From Ferruginibacter albus (GTDB lineage: Bacteria > Bacteroidota > Bacteroidia > Chitinophagales > Chitinophagaceae): DNA of 64,000 bases. The notes below the pieces were generated by a model. It had not been told where the DNA came from and ran no database searches. It saw only the letters and a program-made list of their open reading frames with translations. The stretch is taken from NCBI RefSeq assembly GCF_020042285.1, contig NZ_CP083388.1, positions 3,312,001 through 3,376,000 of the forward strand, read 5' to 3'. Positions 43,970-52,581 of the stretch are shown one piece after another; the stretch's first letter is position 1, and each line of letters starts with the position of its first letter. A program made the translations under genes and the position numbers.

Positions 43970-45517
43970 TTATAGTTTTATCTCTTCTTCATTATCATCA
44001 AAAAAGTGAAACTCTGTAAGATGATAATTGCTGTTAGATTTGATCTTTATTTTTTGTTTGTACTTCAAGCTCCATTTACGACGCTTGGATATAAAGCCTT
44101 TTGTAAGATACGCGTAAACGATAGGATGCACTTCAATAGTTAAGCCCTTATGCTTTTGCATAATTAAATAGCTAAGGTTCTTTTCTATTTCATCCTCTAA
44201 TATCAATGTAGAAGAAACTTTGCCGGTACCATTACAGGTAGGACAAACTTCTGAAGTATTGATCGTCATCTCCGGCTTCATACGCTGCCGGGTTATCTGC
44301 ATCAATCCAAATTTACTGATAGGAAGCACGGCATGTTTGGCACGGTCAGCTTTCATGAACTGTTCCATTGCATCTGCCAGCTTCTTCTTGTTTTCCATCA
44401 GCTTCATATCAATGAAATCAACAACGATGATCCCACCGATATCTCTCAGGCGCAACTGGCGGGCAATTTCTTCCGCTGCCTCTAAATTGGTTTCCAGTGC
44501 ATTTTGTTCCTGGTTATTGCTAACACTTTTATAGCCGCTGTTTACATCAATAACGTGCAAAGCTTCGGTATGCTCAATAATTAAATAAGCGCCACTTGGT
44601 AAGTTTACTGTTTTACCAAAAGCAGCTTTTACCTGGCGGGTAATGCCAAAGCTGTCGAATATAGGAGCCCCATTATTATGAAACGTAACGATGTCTGCTT
44701 TATCAGGTGCTATCTTTTGTATATAGCTTTTTGTATCGCTGAAAATAGATTTATCGTTTACAACAATGCGGTTGAAATCTTCATTCAAGAGATCACGAAG
44801 AATACTTGTTGTTTTCCCTTGCTCACTTAATATTTTAGAAGGAGGCACAGCACCTTTTAAATTAGTTTGAATTGTTTTCCATGTTTGAACCAGGGTCAAC
44901 AGGTCATCATGCAGTTCAGCGGTATTTTTTCCATCAGCCGCTGTACGAACAATTACACCAAAATTTTTCGGCTTAATAGCTTCGATAATTTTGTGCAATC
45001 TTTTTCTTTCGTCTGCAGAATGGATCTTACGTGATACCGCAATGATATCATTGAAAGGAGTGATCACTACAAAGCGCCCGGGAAGTGATAATTCGCAACT
45101 AAGACGAGGACCTTTCGCTGCGATAGGTTCTTTCAATATCTGAACCAAAATATTAGGACGACCGCTTAATACTTCTGCGATCTTCCCTGTTTTTACAATT
45201 TCGGGTTCTACTTCAAACTTGCCAAAATCGTAACCGTTCTCGCTTTTATCGTTTATGGAAAGATTGGTAAACTTTAATATAGAACGTACGTAAGGACTAA
45301 GATCGGTATAATGCAAAAAAGCATCTTTCTCAAATCCCACATCCACAAACGCAGCATTTAAACCCGGAATTAATTTTTTTACTTTTCCCAAATAGAGGTC
45401 GCCCACAGCAAAACTGGCATCCGCCTTTTCGTTGTGTAATTCCACCAGCTTTTTATCCTCCATAAGAGCAATTTCTACTCCCTGGGGTGCGGCGTTTATA
45501 ATTAATTCCTTTGTCAA
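43970..45517 (-). CDS. rng: Rne/Rng family ribonuclease
   Basis: Single-strand-specific endoribonuclease for RNA decay and rRNA maturation. 515 residues, the RNase G size without the long RNase E tail: N-terminal S1 domain (VGDLYLGKVKKLIPGLNAAFVDVGFEKDAFLH in pieces: VGDLYLGKVKKLIPGLNAAF), the catalytic DIGGIIVVDFIDM with Asp ligands, and the Zn-link CPTCNGTG. The start is a TTG at 45517 (MTKELIINAAPQGVEIAL, the usual N-terminus) with AAAAAAGG eight bases before it; no in-frame ATG is available upstream. Confidence 0.95.
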   Translation of the reverse strand: MTKELIINAAPQGVEIALMEDKKLVELHNEKADASFAVGDLYLGKVKKLIPGLNAAFVDVGFEKDAFLHYTDLSPYVRSILKFTNLSINDKSENGYDFGKFEVEPEIVKTGKIAEVLSGRPNILVQILKEPIAAKGPRLSCELSLPGRFVVITPFNDIIAVSRKIHSADERKRLHKIIEAIKPKNFGVIVRTAADGKNTAELHDDLLTLVQTWKTIQTNLKGAVPPSKILSEQGKTTSILRDLLNEDFNRIVVNDKSIFSDTKSYIQKIAPDKADIVTFHNNGAPIFDSFGITRQVKAAFGKTVNLPSGAYLIIEHTEALHVIDVNSGYKSVSNNQEQNALETNLEAAEEIARQLRLRDIGGIIVVDFIDMKLMENKKKLADAMEQFMKADRAKHAVLPISKFGLMQITRQRMKPEMTINTSEVCPTCNGTGKVSSTLILEDEIEKNLSYLIMQKHKGLTIEVHPIVYAYLTKGFISKRRKWSLKYKQKIKIKSNSNYHLTEFHFFDDNEEEIKL

Positions 45518-45601
45518 GTTTAGTACCTTTTTTAGACCATAACATGGAAGGAAAATGCCGGCAGTACTATTATATGGAGTAAATAGCAGGAGCCGGAATT
45601 A

Positions 45602-45626
45602 GGTACAGGAATGAAGTGCCTGTACC
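45602..45626. repeat. Hairpin between the small basic protein and rng
   Basis: GGTACAGG (45602-45609) pairs with CCTGTACC (45619-45626) around nine bases. No T run on either strand; it may be an RNA processing or attenuation element between the two minus-strand genes. Confidence 0.5.
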
Positions 45627-45642
45627 CTTCTAAAAGAAATCG

Positions 45643-45732
45643 TTATTTCTTTTTATGGCGGTTTTTTCTTAAACGTTTTTTACGCTTATGTGTTGCAATC
45701 TTATGACGTTTTCTTTTTTTACCGCTAGGCAT
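45643..45732 (-). CDS. AURKAIP1/COX24 domain small basic protein
   Basis: A 29-residue protein, MPSGKKRKRHKIATHKRKKR then LRKNRHKKK. About two thirds of the residues are Lys, Arg or His. It matches the short bacterial proteins of the AURKAIP1/COX24 C-terminal domain family, related to mitochondrial ribosomal protein mS38, and common in Bacteroidota. It is therefore likely a ribosome-bound peptide. ATG at 45732, TAA at 45643-45645. It lies between the TPR gene and rng, all on the minus strand. It is too short for most gene finders. Confidence 0.9.
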   Translation of the reverse strand: MPSGKKRKRHKIATHKRKKRLRKNRHKKK

Positions 45733-45805
45733 ATTCTAGTCTTTTTTTGTTTAGCAATAATTTTAATTATGTAAATATTTTTTAGCTATTAATTCTTTGA
45801 TGTGC

Positions 45806-46660
45806 TTACTGCATCATCTTTATCCTCTCATCCACCTCTTTACTATAGTTCGGGTTATTCACCAGTCGCTTGCTTATTTCATACCATTTCACCGCATTTT
45901 CTTTATCCCCTTTGCCTGCATAAGCATCCGCCAGCCAGGAAACAGCCTCTGCATTATTTGGCTCATTGGTAACTACAGTTGTTAAACGTGGTATAGCTTT
46001 ATCAAATTGAGATGATATAACACCGCCAATTCCCAAAACCAGTTGCGCCTGCATGTTGGTAGAATCTCTGCGAACGACCTGCAGCAGTTGCTGGATACCC
46101 TTCATAGTTTCCTGTGCATTGCCTGCCATTCCTTTACCATAAACATAGCAACTTCCCAATCCAACCTTTAAGCTGTCGTTGTTGGGATCCAGTTCAATAG
46201 CCTGTTCAAATAACTCAATAGCCTGTTCGGCTACCCAACCTTTTTTATCCGGATCTCCTTCTCTTTGCAAATCCGTTAACATTAATTGGGCTGCAAAGGT
46301 GAGGGTTTTTTCAGACTTTACCAACTTGGCAGATTTTGCAATATAAAAATCGTAAATAGTATGGTCGTGTACAGAGTCTTTCCAGAAAGATGCCAACGCC
46401 GAATAATCTTTTAATTGCTGGTCTTGTACATCGCCGCGGCTAATATTATTTTCTAATGCTAAAACGTATGTTTGTTGGGGGAGAGAGAGGTGTTGCTTTG
46501 CAGTTTGCAGGTAATTATCAAACGAAAAAGACGGCGAAGGCTGTGCAGTAGCAGGAGTTTGTATCTCAGGTTTTTTTTCGACTGTTTTGCCGAAAAAAAA
46601 TAGGGAAAGTAATAAAATCAGTCCTCCGCCGGCAAGTATAAATTGTTTCTTCACATTCAA
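45806..46660 (-). CDS. Membrane-anchored TPR protein
   Basis: A 284-residue protein with one N-terminal transmembrane segment (FILAGGGLILLLSLFFFG), a Pro-rich linker and several TPR repeats (about 140-275: QAIELFEQAIELDPNNDSLKVGLGSCY in pieces, TVVTNEPNNAEAVSWLADAYAGKGDKENAVKWY in pieces). Likely an adapter facing the periplasm. There is no in-frame ATG: the start is TTG at 46660 or, more likely, GTG at 46654 (VKKQFILAGGG). The HU/IHF gene is 27 bases upstream, so both are probably one transcript. Confidence 0.85.
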   Translation of the reverse strand: MNVKKQFILAGGGLILLLSLFFFGKTVEKKPEIQTPATAQPSPSFSFDNYLQTAKQHLSLPQQTYVLALENNISRGDVQDQQLKDYSALASFWKDSVHDHTIYDFYIAKSAKLVKSEKTLTFAAQLMLTDLQREGDPDKKGWVAEQAIELFEQAIELDPNNDSLKVGLGSCYVYGKGMAGNAQETMKGIQQLLQVVRRDSTNMQAQLVLGIGGVISSQFDKAIPRLTTVVTNEPNNAEAVSWLADAYAGKGDKENAVKWYEISKRLVNNPNYSKEVDERIKMMQ

Positions 46661-46687
46661 GGTTTAAAAAATGCGAAGTTACTTGTT

Positions 46688-47008
46688 CTATTCTTCTTCC
46701 ATATCATCATTTACCGGAGAGTCATCGAGTTTTTTACTCTTTACTTCTTTCACAAATTCTTTTGCCGGCTTAAAAGCAGGAATGTAATGTTCAGGAATTT
46801 CTACCGCTATATTCTTTTTGATATTTCGACCGATTTTAGCCGCACGTTTTTTAGTGATAAAGCTACCAAACCCGCGAATGTAAATGTTTTCGCCGGAGAT
46901 GAGCGACTGCTTGATCTCTTTAAACATTGTCTCCAAAGCCACCATTACATCCACTTTGGGAATGCCCGTTTTATCAGAAATCTGTGTGATTAGATCTGCT
47001 TTTCTCAT
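46688..47008 (-). CDS. HU/IHF family DNA-binding protein
   Basis: A 106-residue nucleoid protein: RKADLITQISDKTGIPKVDVM, the GENIYIRGFGSFITKKRAAKIGRN beta-arm region and IPAFKPAKEF, followed by an unusual acidic tail (DDSPVNDDMEEE) of about 15 residues beyond the core. The fold bends DNA as a dimer. The I-x-R-G-F-G-S-F motif is typical for the IHF/HU superfamily of Bacteroidota. It leads the TPR gene on the same strand. Confidence 0.94.
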   Translation of the reverse strand: MRKADLITQISDKTGIPKVDVMVALETMFKEIKQSLISGENIYIRGFGSFITKKRAAKIGRNIKKNIAVEIPEHYIPAFKPAKEFVKEVKSKKLDDSPVNDDMEEE

Positions 47009-47217
47009 ATTGCAAGTTTTAGTTTACGTTAAGTAAAAAGAAAATTAAGACAAATAAATGAATTATGCAACACTATCGCCTGATTATCAGGTTGTAATAA
47101 CAAATCAATAAGATATTTATATTTTCTATAAAATATGTAATTGTTTGATTTTAAGTAAGTCATAACAAAAATAAAATAAAATAGGTGCTTATTTCTTTTT
47201 AAAGGAAATTTGAAAAA

Positions 47218-48282
47218 ATGGAAAAAACAGCTTCTACGAATAAATTTTTTACTCGTCAGCTTTTGAAATGGAATGAGTTATGCAACACCCGCCAAATGCC
47301 CTGGAAGGGAGAAAAAGATGCATACAGGATCTGGTTAAGTGAAATTATCCTGCAACAAACCCGGGTTGAACAGGGACTCGCCTATTATCAACGTTTTATT
47401 AAAGCTTTTCCTACAGTTAATGACCTGGCAAAGGCACCCGAAACAACTGTTTTTAAATTGTGGGAAGGCTTAGGTTATTATTCAAGATGTAAAAATTTAA
47501 TCGCCACTGCCAGGTTTATTTCTACTGAATTGAATGGAGAATTTCCAAATACGTATGAAGCTATTTTGAAACTAAAAGGCATTGGTCCGTACACGGCAGC
47601 TGCTATTAGCTCTTTTGCTTTTCAACTACCGCATGCTGTTGTTGATGGAAATGTGTTTAGAGTGCTTTCAAGATTCTTTGGAATTAAAATACCGATCGAT
47701 AGCACTGAAGGAAAAAAAACATTTACAGTACTTGCCAATTCATTATTAGATAAAAAGCAACCGGGCATTTATAACCAGGCATTGATGGACTTTGGCGCTG
47801 TTATTTGTAAGCCGCAACAACCTTTGTGTGATGCTTGTTTGCTGCAAAAGAATTGTGTGGCTTATTTAAATAATAAAGTGAATGTATTGCCTGTAAAAGA
47901 AAAAAAGATCATTAAAAGAACAAGATGGTTTTATTATTTCATTGTTGAACATAATAATAGTTTTTTAGTAAGAAAGAGACCCGCAAAAGACATTTGGGAA
48001 AACCTATATGAATTTGTTTTGTTTGAAAGCGATAGTGAACTACCGGAGAATAAAATAAAAAAGCAATTGGAATTAATTGCCGGCATAAAAACTCAAAGCA
48101 AAATAACTATCTCAAAAAAGTATAAACAACAGCTTAGCCATCAAACCATTCATGGACAGTTTATAAAGGCTATAACTAATTCTCCTTTAAAAATTGATGG
48201 ATATGATATAGTGAGCCAAAAGAAAATCTTGCTGTTGCCGTTTCCGAAATTCATTACCTCCTACTTGAAAGATATTGAATAA
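47218..48282 (+). CDS. mutY: A/G-specific adenine DNA glycosylase
   Basis: Removes adenine mispaired with 8-oxoguanine. 354 residues: catalytic Glu in WLSEIILQQTRVE (E42), helix-hairpin-helix LKGIGPYTAAA (119-129), Asp in VVDGNVFRVLSRF (D143), iron-sulfur ligands C197, C204, C207, C213 (C-x6-C-x2-C-x5-C), and a NUDIX-like C-terminal domain (about 235-350). The gene order mutY-ssb-gldE-gldD is familiar from other Bacteroidota. AAAGGA lies 13 bases before the ATG. Confidence 0.97.
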   Translation: MEKTASTNKFFTRQLLKWNELCNTRQMPWKGEKDAYRIWLSEIILQQTRVEQGLAYYQRFIKAFPTVNDLAKAPETTVFKLWEGLGYYSRCKNLIATARFISTELNGEFPNTYEAILKLKGIGPYTAAAISSFAFQLPHAVVDGNVFRVLSRFFGIKIPIDSTEGKKTFTVLANSLLDKKQPGIYNQALMDFGAVICKPQQPLCDACLLQKNCVAYLNNKVNVLPVKEKKIIKRTRWFYYFIVEHNNSFLVRKRPAKDIWENLYEFVLFESDSELPENKIKKQLELIAGIKTQSKITISKKYKQQLSHQTIHGQFIKAITNSPLKIDGYDIVSQKKILLLPFPKFITSYLKDIE

Positions 48283-48437
48283 CGATCTGCAGAAGAAGTG
48301 AGTTCCGGCAAATCGGAATTAAATTACACAACACTGCCTGATAACGATACAAAAGCCGCTCAAAAGCCTCAAAAAACCTCAATTATTAGATTGTTGCAAT
48401 TTTTTCAAAAACACGTTTAAATGAAAAAATTAATCTT

Positions 48438-48445
48438 TAAATTTG
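48438..48445 (+). promoter_or_regulatory. -7 element of ssb
   Basis: TAAATTTG with TTTA at -33 (48416-48419, spacing 18); 44 bases before the ATG. Confidence 0.4.
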
Positions 48446-48489
48446 TTTAGTACTGTTTGTATCTTCATTAATGACTTAAAACCAACAAC

Positions 48490-48906
48490 ATGAGAGGCGT
48501 AAACAGGGTAATGCTAATCGGTAATTTGGGAAAAGACCCGGATATTCAATTTCTGGAAGGAAATATTGCTGTTGCCAAGTTTTCGTTGGCTACTACAGAA
48601 ACCTATAAAGACAGAAACGGAAAACTGATCTCTCAAACAGAATGGCATACAGTAGTTTTATGGAGAGGGTTGGCAGAGTTGGCGCAAAAATATTTACACA
48701 AAGGAAGCCTGGTTTATATTGAAGGTCGTTTAAAAACAAGGAGCTGGGAAGATAAAGAAGGAAATAAAAAGTTTGCTACAGAAATTGTGGGTGATAATCT
48801 GATCATGCTGGATAAACGCACGGATGGGCATGCTGCAGGTCCGGATATTATTGAAGGAGGTGAAATACCGCCACCTGACGACAGACCTGAAATTTTACCT
48901 TTTTAA
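48490..48906 (+). CDS. ssb: Single-stranded DNA-binding protein
   Basis: A 138-residue OB-fold protein: MRGVNRVMLIGNLGKDPDI, EWHTVVLWRGLAELAQKYLHKGSLVYIEGRL in pieces (TEWHTVVLWRGLAELA), and a short acidic tail ending DDRPEILPF that would bind partner proteins. It lies between mutY and gldE on the same strand. Confidence 0.97.
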   Translation: MRGVNRVMLIGNLGKDPDIQFLEGNIAVAKFSLATTETYKDRNGKLISQTEWHTVVLWRGLAELAQKYLHKGSLVYIEGRLKTRSWEDKEGNKKFATEIVGDNLIMLDKRTDGHAAGPDIIEGGEIPPPDDRPEILPF

Positions 48907-48975
48907 ATTAAACACTATACCTTCGGAAAAAATTAGAACATTTGTTCTGGTTATTGTTCACTAAAACTGGTTGTT

Positions 48976-50325
48976 TTGGATTATCATTCGGTCATTAATT
49001 TTACTGTAAGCAATAAGCTTTCTTTATTGGCAATTACGCCTGCTATTTCTACTGTACTCATCATTTTAGCTATTATTCTTTTTACTTTATCTTTTTTGGT
49101 AGCCGGTTCCGAAGTGGCTTTTTTCTCGCTTACACATAAAGACCTAAATGCACTTAAAACAAGACCCGAGCCAGCGTTAAAGCGTATAGTTACTTTACTG
49201 GAAAAACCGAAAATATTATTGGCGTCCATGCTTATTGCCAATAGCTTTATTAATATCGGCATTATCCTTATATCCAATATTTTAATTGACAGCTGGCTGG
49301 AAAAATTAGGCTTGGTATTCTGGCTGAACTTTGTGATCAAAGTAATTTTGGTAACCTTTTTATTAGTGTTGTTTGGAGAAGTGTTGCCAAAGGTTTGGGC
49401 AACCAACGATAAGATCTGGTTTGCGTCTACTACATCTTTATTGATAGATGTGTTCAATAGTGTTTTTTATCGTTTTAGTAAAAGATTGGTTCGCTTTAGT
49501 GATAGAATTGAAAAGAAGCTCTCTCAAAATAATTCTCCTTTATTAGATAGCAGTCAATTGGATTATGCCATAGACCTTTTACCCGAGCATGAAGCAACGG
49601 TAGAAGAAAAGCAAATATTAAAAGGGATACGAAAATTTGGCGATACTACCGTAAAACAAATAATGCGTACACGGCTCGACGTTAGTGGCATTAGCAATAC
49701 CTCCACTTTTGAGGAATTAATTAAAAAAGTAGAAGAATTAAATTATTCAAGACTTCCTGTATACAACGCCGACCTGGATGAAATTGAAGGCATACTACAT
49801 ACTAAAGACCTATTGCCGTATGTTAACACCGAGCGCCCGGAAAATTTCAACTGGCATGATCTTATTCGCCAGGCTTATTTTGTACACGAACAAAAACTAA
49901 TCGAAGACCTGTTACAGGAATTTCGCAACCGCCATATACATTTTGCGGTTGTAGTAGATGAATTTGGCGGTACATCGGGCATTGTAACGCTGGAAGACAT
50001 CATGGAAGAGATCATCGGTGATATAAAAGATGAATTTGACGATGAGGAAAGTGTAAATAAAAAGCTGGATGATCACACTTTCATCTTTGAAGGCAAAACA
50101 ATGATCAACGATGTATGCAAGGCAATGAGTATTGCTGTTGATGCGTTTGAAAATATAAGAGGCGACAGCGATTCCCTGGCAGGATTGGTATTAGAGATAG
50201 CCGGAGAGTTTCCACAGGTGAATGAAGAAATTGTAAGCAGTAATTATACTTTTATTCCTTTAGAAATAAACCGCAACAGAATTGACAGAGTAAAAGTGAT
50301 TGTAAAACCAGCGGTAACCGAGTAA
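48976..50325 (+). CDS. gldE: Gliding motility-associated protein GldE
   Basis: A 449-residue CorC/HlyC-type membrane protein: an N-terminal CNNM-like part with four hydrophobic segments (about 18-190), a CBS pair (about 210-345; VKQIMRTRLDVSGI, VVVDEFGGTSGIVTLEDIMEEIIG) and a transporter-associated C-terminal domain (about 360-445). In Flavobacterium, GldE can partly replace or support GldD. The start is TTG at 48976, as no ATG is near. It overlaps gldD by one base (TAATG). Confidence 0.92.
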   Translation: MDYHSVINFTVSNKLSLLAITPAISTVLIILAIILFTLSFLVAGSEVAFFSLTHKDLNALKTRPEPALKRIVTLLEKPKILLASMLIANSFINIGIILISNILIDSWLEKLGLVFWLNFVIKVILVTFLLVLFGEVLPKVWATNDKIWFASTTSLLIDVFNSVFYRFSKRLVRFSDRIEKKLSQNNSPLLDSSQLDYAIDLLPEHEATVEEKQILKGIRKFGDTTVKQIMRTRLDVSGISNTSTFEELIKKVEELNYSRLPVYNADLDEIEGILHTKDLLPYVNTERPENFNWHDLIRQAYFVHEQKLIEDLLQEFRNRHIHFAVVVDEFGGTSGIVTLEDIMEEIIGDIKDEFDDEESVNKKLDDHTFIFEGKTMINDVCKAMSIAVDAFENIRGDSDSLAGLVLEIAGEFPQVNEEIVSSNYTFIPLEINRNRIDRVKVIVKPAVTE

Positions 50326-51005
50326 TGAAATTTCACATTCCAAATTCCAGATTTCAAATTTCAAATTTGTTTTTTGCTTTCAGCTTTTTGCTTTTAGCTT
50401 TTTGTTCTTGTAATTCTGCCTACATTTCAAAAAAGCATGGCTATTATAAAATTGATTTTCCAAAAAGAGAATACACGCAATTTGACCGAAAAGATTTTCC
50501 TTTCAGCTTTGAATATCCTGTATATGCACAAATAATCCGTGATTCTACTTATTTTGATAGCGATCCCGAAAACCCTTACTGGATCAATATCGATTTTCCT
50601 CAATTCCGGGGCAGAGTTTTTTTAAGCTATAAGATCATAGGAGGTAAAGCAACGTACAAAATAAAACAGGACAATGGCGTTTATAAAGATTCATTTGCCA
50701 TTAACGTATATGATAAATTGGTAAATGATGCGTATGCATTGACCAATAAAAACACTGTAGCGGCTTCTTCTATTAAAGACAGTGTAATTAATACCCCTAA
50801 CGGCTTATCCGGAATATTTTTTAAAGTAGGCGGCAATGCAGCCACTTCCAAACAATTCTTCTTAAGCGATACCACTAAGAACTTCATCCGAGGAGCACTG
50901 TATTTTGACGTGACTCCCAATGCAGATTCATTAAAGCCTGTCCAGGATTTTTTGCAGAAAGACCTGGAACATATCATTAACACATTTAAGTGGACGAATA
51001 AATAA
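50325..51005 (+). CDS. gldD: Gliding motility lipoprotein GldD
   Basis: A 226-residue lipoprotein needed for gliding and T9SS function in Flavobacterium. The mature N-terminus (Cys near residue 27, then AYISKKHGYYKIDFPKREYTQFD in pieces: SKKHGYYKIDFPKREY) and WINIDFPQFRGRVFLSYK are family features. It is coupled to gldE. The leader is odd: residues 2-24 are coded by tandem ATTCCAAATT- and GCTTTTTGCTTT-like words that look like intergenic repeats. No other gld genes are in the window. Confidence 0.93.
   Translation: MKFHIPNSRFQISNLFFAFSFLLLAFCSCNSAYISKKHGYYKIDFPKREYTQFDRKDFPFSFEYPVYAQIIRDSTYFDSDPENPYWINIDFPQFRGRVFLSYKIIGGKATYKIKQDNGVYKDSFAINVYDKLVNDAYALTNKNTVAASSIKDSVINTPNGLSGIFFKVGGNAATSKQFFLSDTTKNFIRGALYFDVTPNADSLKPVQDFLQKDLEHIINTFKWTNK
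50328..50405. repeat. Repeat-like DNA coding the GldD signal peptide
   Basis: First ATTCCAAATTCCAGATTTC and AAATTTCAAATTTG words, then two GCTTT-rich copies (TTTTTGCTTTCAGC, TTTTTGCTTTTAGC). Similar ATTCCAAA words occur between genes at 14189-14222. Confidence 0.55.
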
Positions 51006-51034
51006 TCTCACGTCCAGCTTCCATCTTTTCTAAC

Positions 51035-51042
51035 TAATTTTG
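51035..51042 (+). promoter_or_regulatory. -7 element of the DUF3109 gene
   Basis: TAATTTTG, ending eight bases before the ATG at 51051. Confidence 0.5.
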
Positions 51043-51050
51043 CAGCTTCC

Positions 51051-51632
51051 ATGATAGCAATTGACAACATATTGGTAAGCGATGAGGTGATTAGCGAGCA
51101 ATTTGTGTGCGACCTTAATAAATGCAAAGGAGGTTGTTGTGTTGACGGCGATGCAGGCGCTCCGCTTACAAAAGAGGAATTGCAAAACATTAATGAGGTG
51201 TATGATGCTGTTTTGCCTTATCTGACGGAAGAAAGTAAAAAAGAATTGCAGAAACAAGGCAAGTATGTTTACAGTCGTGAGTTCGGATGGGTAACTCCTA
51301 CCATTGAAAGTAAGGTTTGTGTATATGGAATAACCGATAAAAAAGGCATTGTAAAATGCGGAATAGAACAGGCGTATAATGATGGCAAAGTACAATGGAA
51401 AAAACCGATCAGCTGCCATTTATATCCTATCAGAACCAAGCAAAGCAAGAACAAGCAAATAGAATATGTGAACTACGAGCCACGTGAAGACCTTTGCAAA
51501 GCAGCCTGCTCTCTCGGAAAAAAACTAAAGGTTCCGGTGTATGTTTTTTTAAAAGAATCTTTAATAAGAAAATACGGAACCGAATTTTACGAAGCATTAG
51601 AAGCCACTGCTAAATATTTAGAATCAAAATAA
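51051..51632 (+). CDS. DUF3109 family protein
   Basis: A 193-residue soluble protein with the DUF3109 pattern: ISEQFVCDLNKCKGGCCVDGDAGAPL at the start (four Cys within 12 residues), then KVCVYGI, VKCGIEQAY, ISCHLYPIR and DLCKAACSLG. The Cys set suggests a metal or iron-sulfur site, as in YkgJ-like proteins. Function unknown. The beta-lactamase-like gene starts four bases later and is probably co-transcribed. Confidence 0.93.
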   Translation: MIAIDNILVSDEVISEQFVCDLNKCKGGCCVDGDAGAPLTKEELQNINEVYDAVLPYLTEESKKELQKQGKYVYSREFGWVTPTIESKVCVYGITDKKGIVKCGIEQAYNDGKVQWKKPISCHLYPIRTKQSKNKQIEYVNYEPREDLCKAACSLGKKLKVPVYVFLKESLIRKYGTEFYEALEATAKYLESK

Positions 51633-51636
51633 GATC

Positions 51637-52473
51637 ATGAATTTTTCTTCTTCATTTTTTCGATATAAACCTGTATTGGTTTTTACTTTTTGTCTTTTAT
51701 CTGTTACCTTTTTCTCCTGCTCTACACGGGTTAAAATAGACAATGATCTAAAGAAGTATTTTGACGAATATAAAGTGGATGGCTCCTTTGAATTCCTTAA
51801 TAATAAAACCGGGCAAATAACGGCTTATAATCTAAGTCTTGATGCACAGCGCACATTACCTGCTTCAACCTTTAAAATTGTAAACTCATTAATTGGTATT
51901 GAAACAGGAAAGATAACAGATGGAAACATGGTGATCAAATGGGATGGTATTAAACGTAGCAATGAAGCATGGAATAAAGATATGGGCATGAAAGAGGCTT
52001 TTAAAGTTAGCTGCGTTCCTTATTACCAGGAAGTTGCCCGCAGAATAGGAAGAGATACGATGCAATATTGGCTGGATAGCTTGCATTATGGCAATATGAA
52101 AATAGGTGATCGTATTGATAGTTTTTGGTTAGACAACAGTCTTAAAATTTCTCCGGATGAGCAACTGGGGTTGGTAAAGAAACTATATTTCGATCAACTT
52201 CCTTTTCAAAAAAGAACACAAAAGATCGTGCGTGAAGTAATGACACAGGAGGATAATACGTTGTATAAGCTTTGTTATAAAACCGGCTTGGGCTATGATG
52301 AACAGCATAATTCTATCGGCTGGATAGTAGGCTGGGTAGAAGAAAACCAGCATCCTTACTTTTTTGTTACGCTTATTAAAACGCCCGATAAAAATATCGA
52401 CATTCAAAAAGCAAGATTGAGTATTACAACAGCCATTTTAAAACAAATGGGGTTTTTTGAAGGCAAGATGTAA
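51637..52473 (+). CDS. Class D beta-lactamase-like lipoprotein
   Basis: A 278-residue protein with a lipobox (SVTFFSC, C28). All class D (OXA-type) motifs are in order: S77-T-F-K80 (nucleophile Ser and the Lys to be carbamylated), S125-C-V127, Y151-G-N153, FWLDNSLKIS, K215-T-G217 and GWIVGW. So it is either a beta-lactamase of the outer membrane or a related penicillin-binding domain. I favour an active class D enzyme, as YGN and the S-x-V motif are present. It is co-directional and close to the DUF3109 gene; no mobile element is nearby, so it looks chromosomal and old. Confidence 0.9.
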   Translation: MNFSSSFFRYKPVLVFTFCLLSVTFFSCSTRVKIDNDLKKYFDEYKVDGSFEFLNNKTGQITAYNLSLDAQRTLPASTFKIVNSLIGIETGKITDGNMVIKWDGIKRSNEAWNKDMGMKEAFKVSCVPYYQEVARRIGRDTMQYWLDSLHYGNMKIGDRIDSFWLDNSLKISPDEQLGLVKKLYFDQLPFQKRTQKIVREVMTQEDNTLYKLCYKTGLGYDEQHNSIGWIVGWVEENQHPYFFVTLIKTPDKNIDIQKARLSITTAILKQMGFFEGKM

Positions 52474-52501
52474 TTTTTGATCGAGCTGCCGTAATGCTAT
52501 T

Positions 52502-52560
52502 CAATATTGTGGAGTTTATCCTGAGGCATGAAGGATCGTTCTCTTGTACGGCACATCGTT
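52502..52560. repeat. Dispersed repeat, GGAGTTTATCCTGAGG family
   Basis: CAATATTGTGGAGTTTATCC then TGAGGCATGAAGGATCGTTC and CTTGTACGGCAC. The core matches 55227-55250 (inverted); CTTGTACGGCA also occurs at 56978-56988. It creates a false upstream ATG for the next gene. Confidence 0.65.
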
Positions 52561-52581
52561 ATTCATCAAAGAATATTTGAT

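Noticed and set aside
48935..48948. AGAACATTTGTTCT palindrome between ssb and gldE
   Set aside because: Single copy, 6-bp arms in AT-rich DNA; could easily be chance and has no T run.
52528..52581. N-terminal extension of the archaemetzincin-like gene
   Set aside because: It lies in a dispersed repeat and would place 18 polar residues before the lipoprotein leader.
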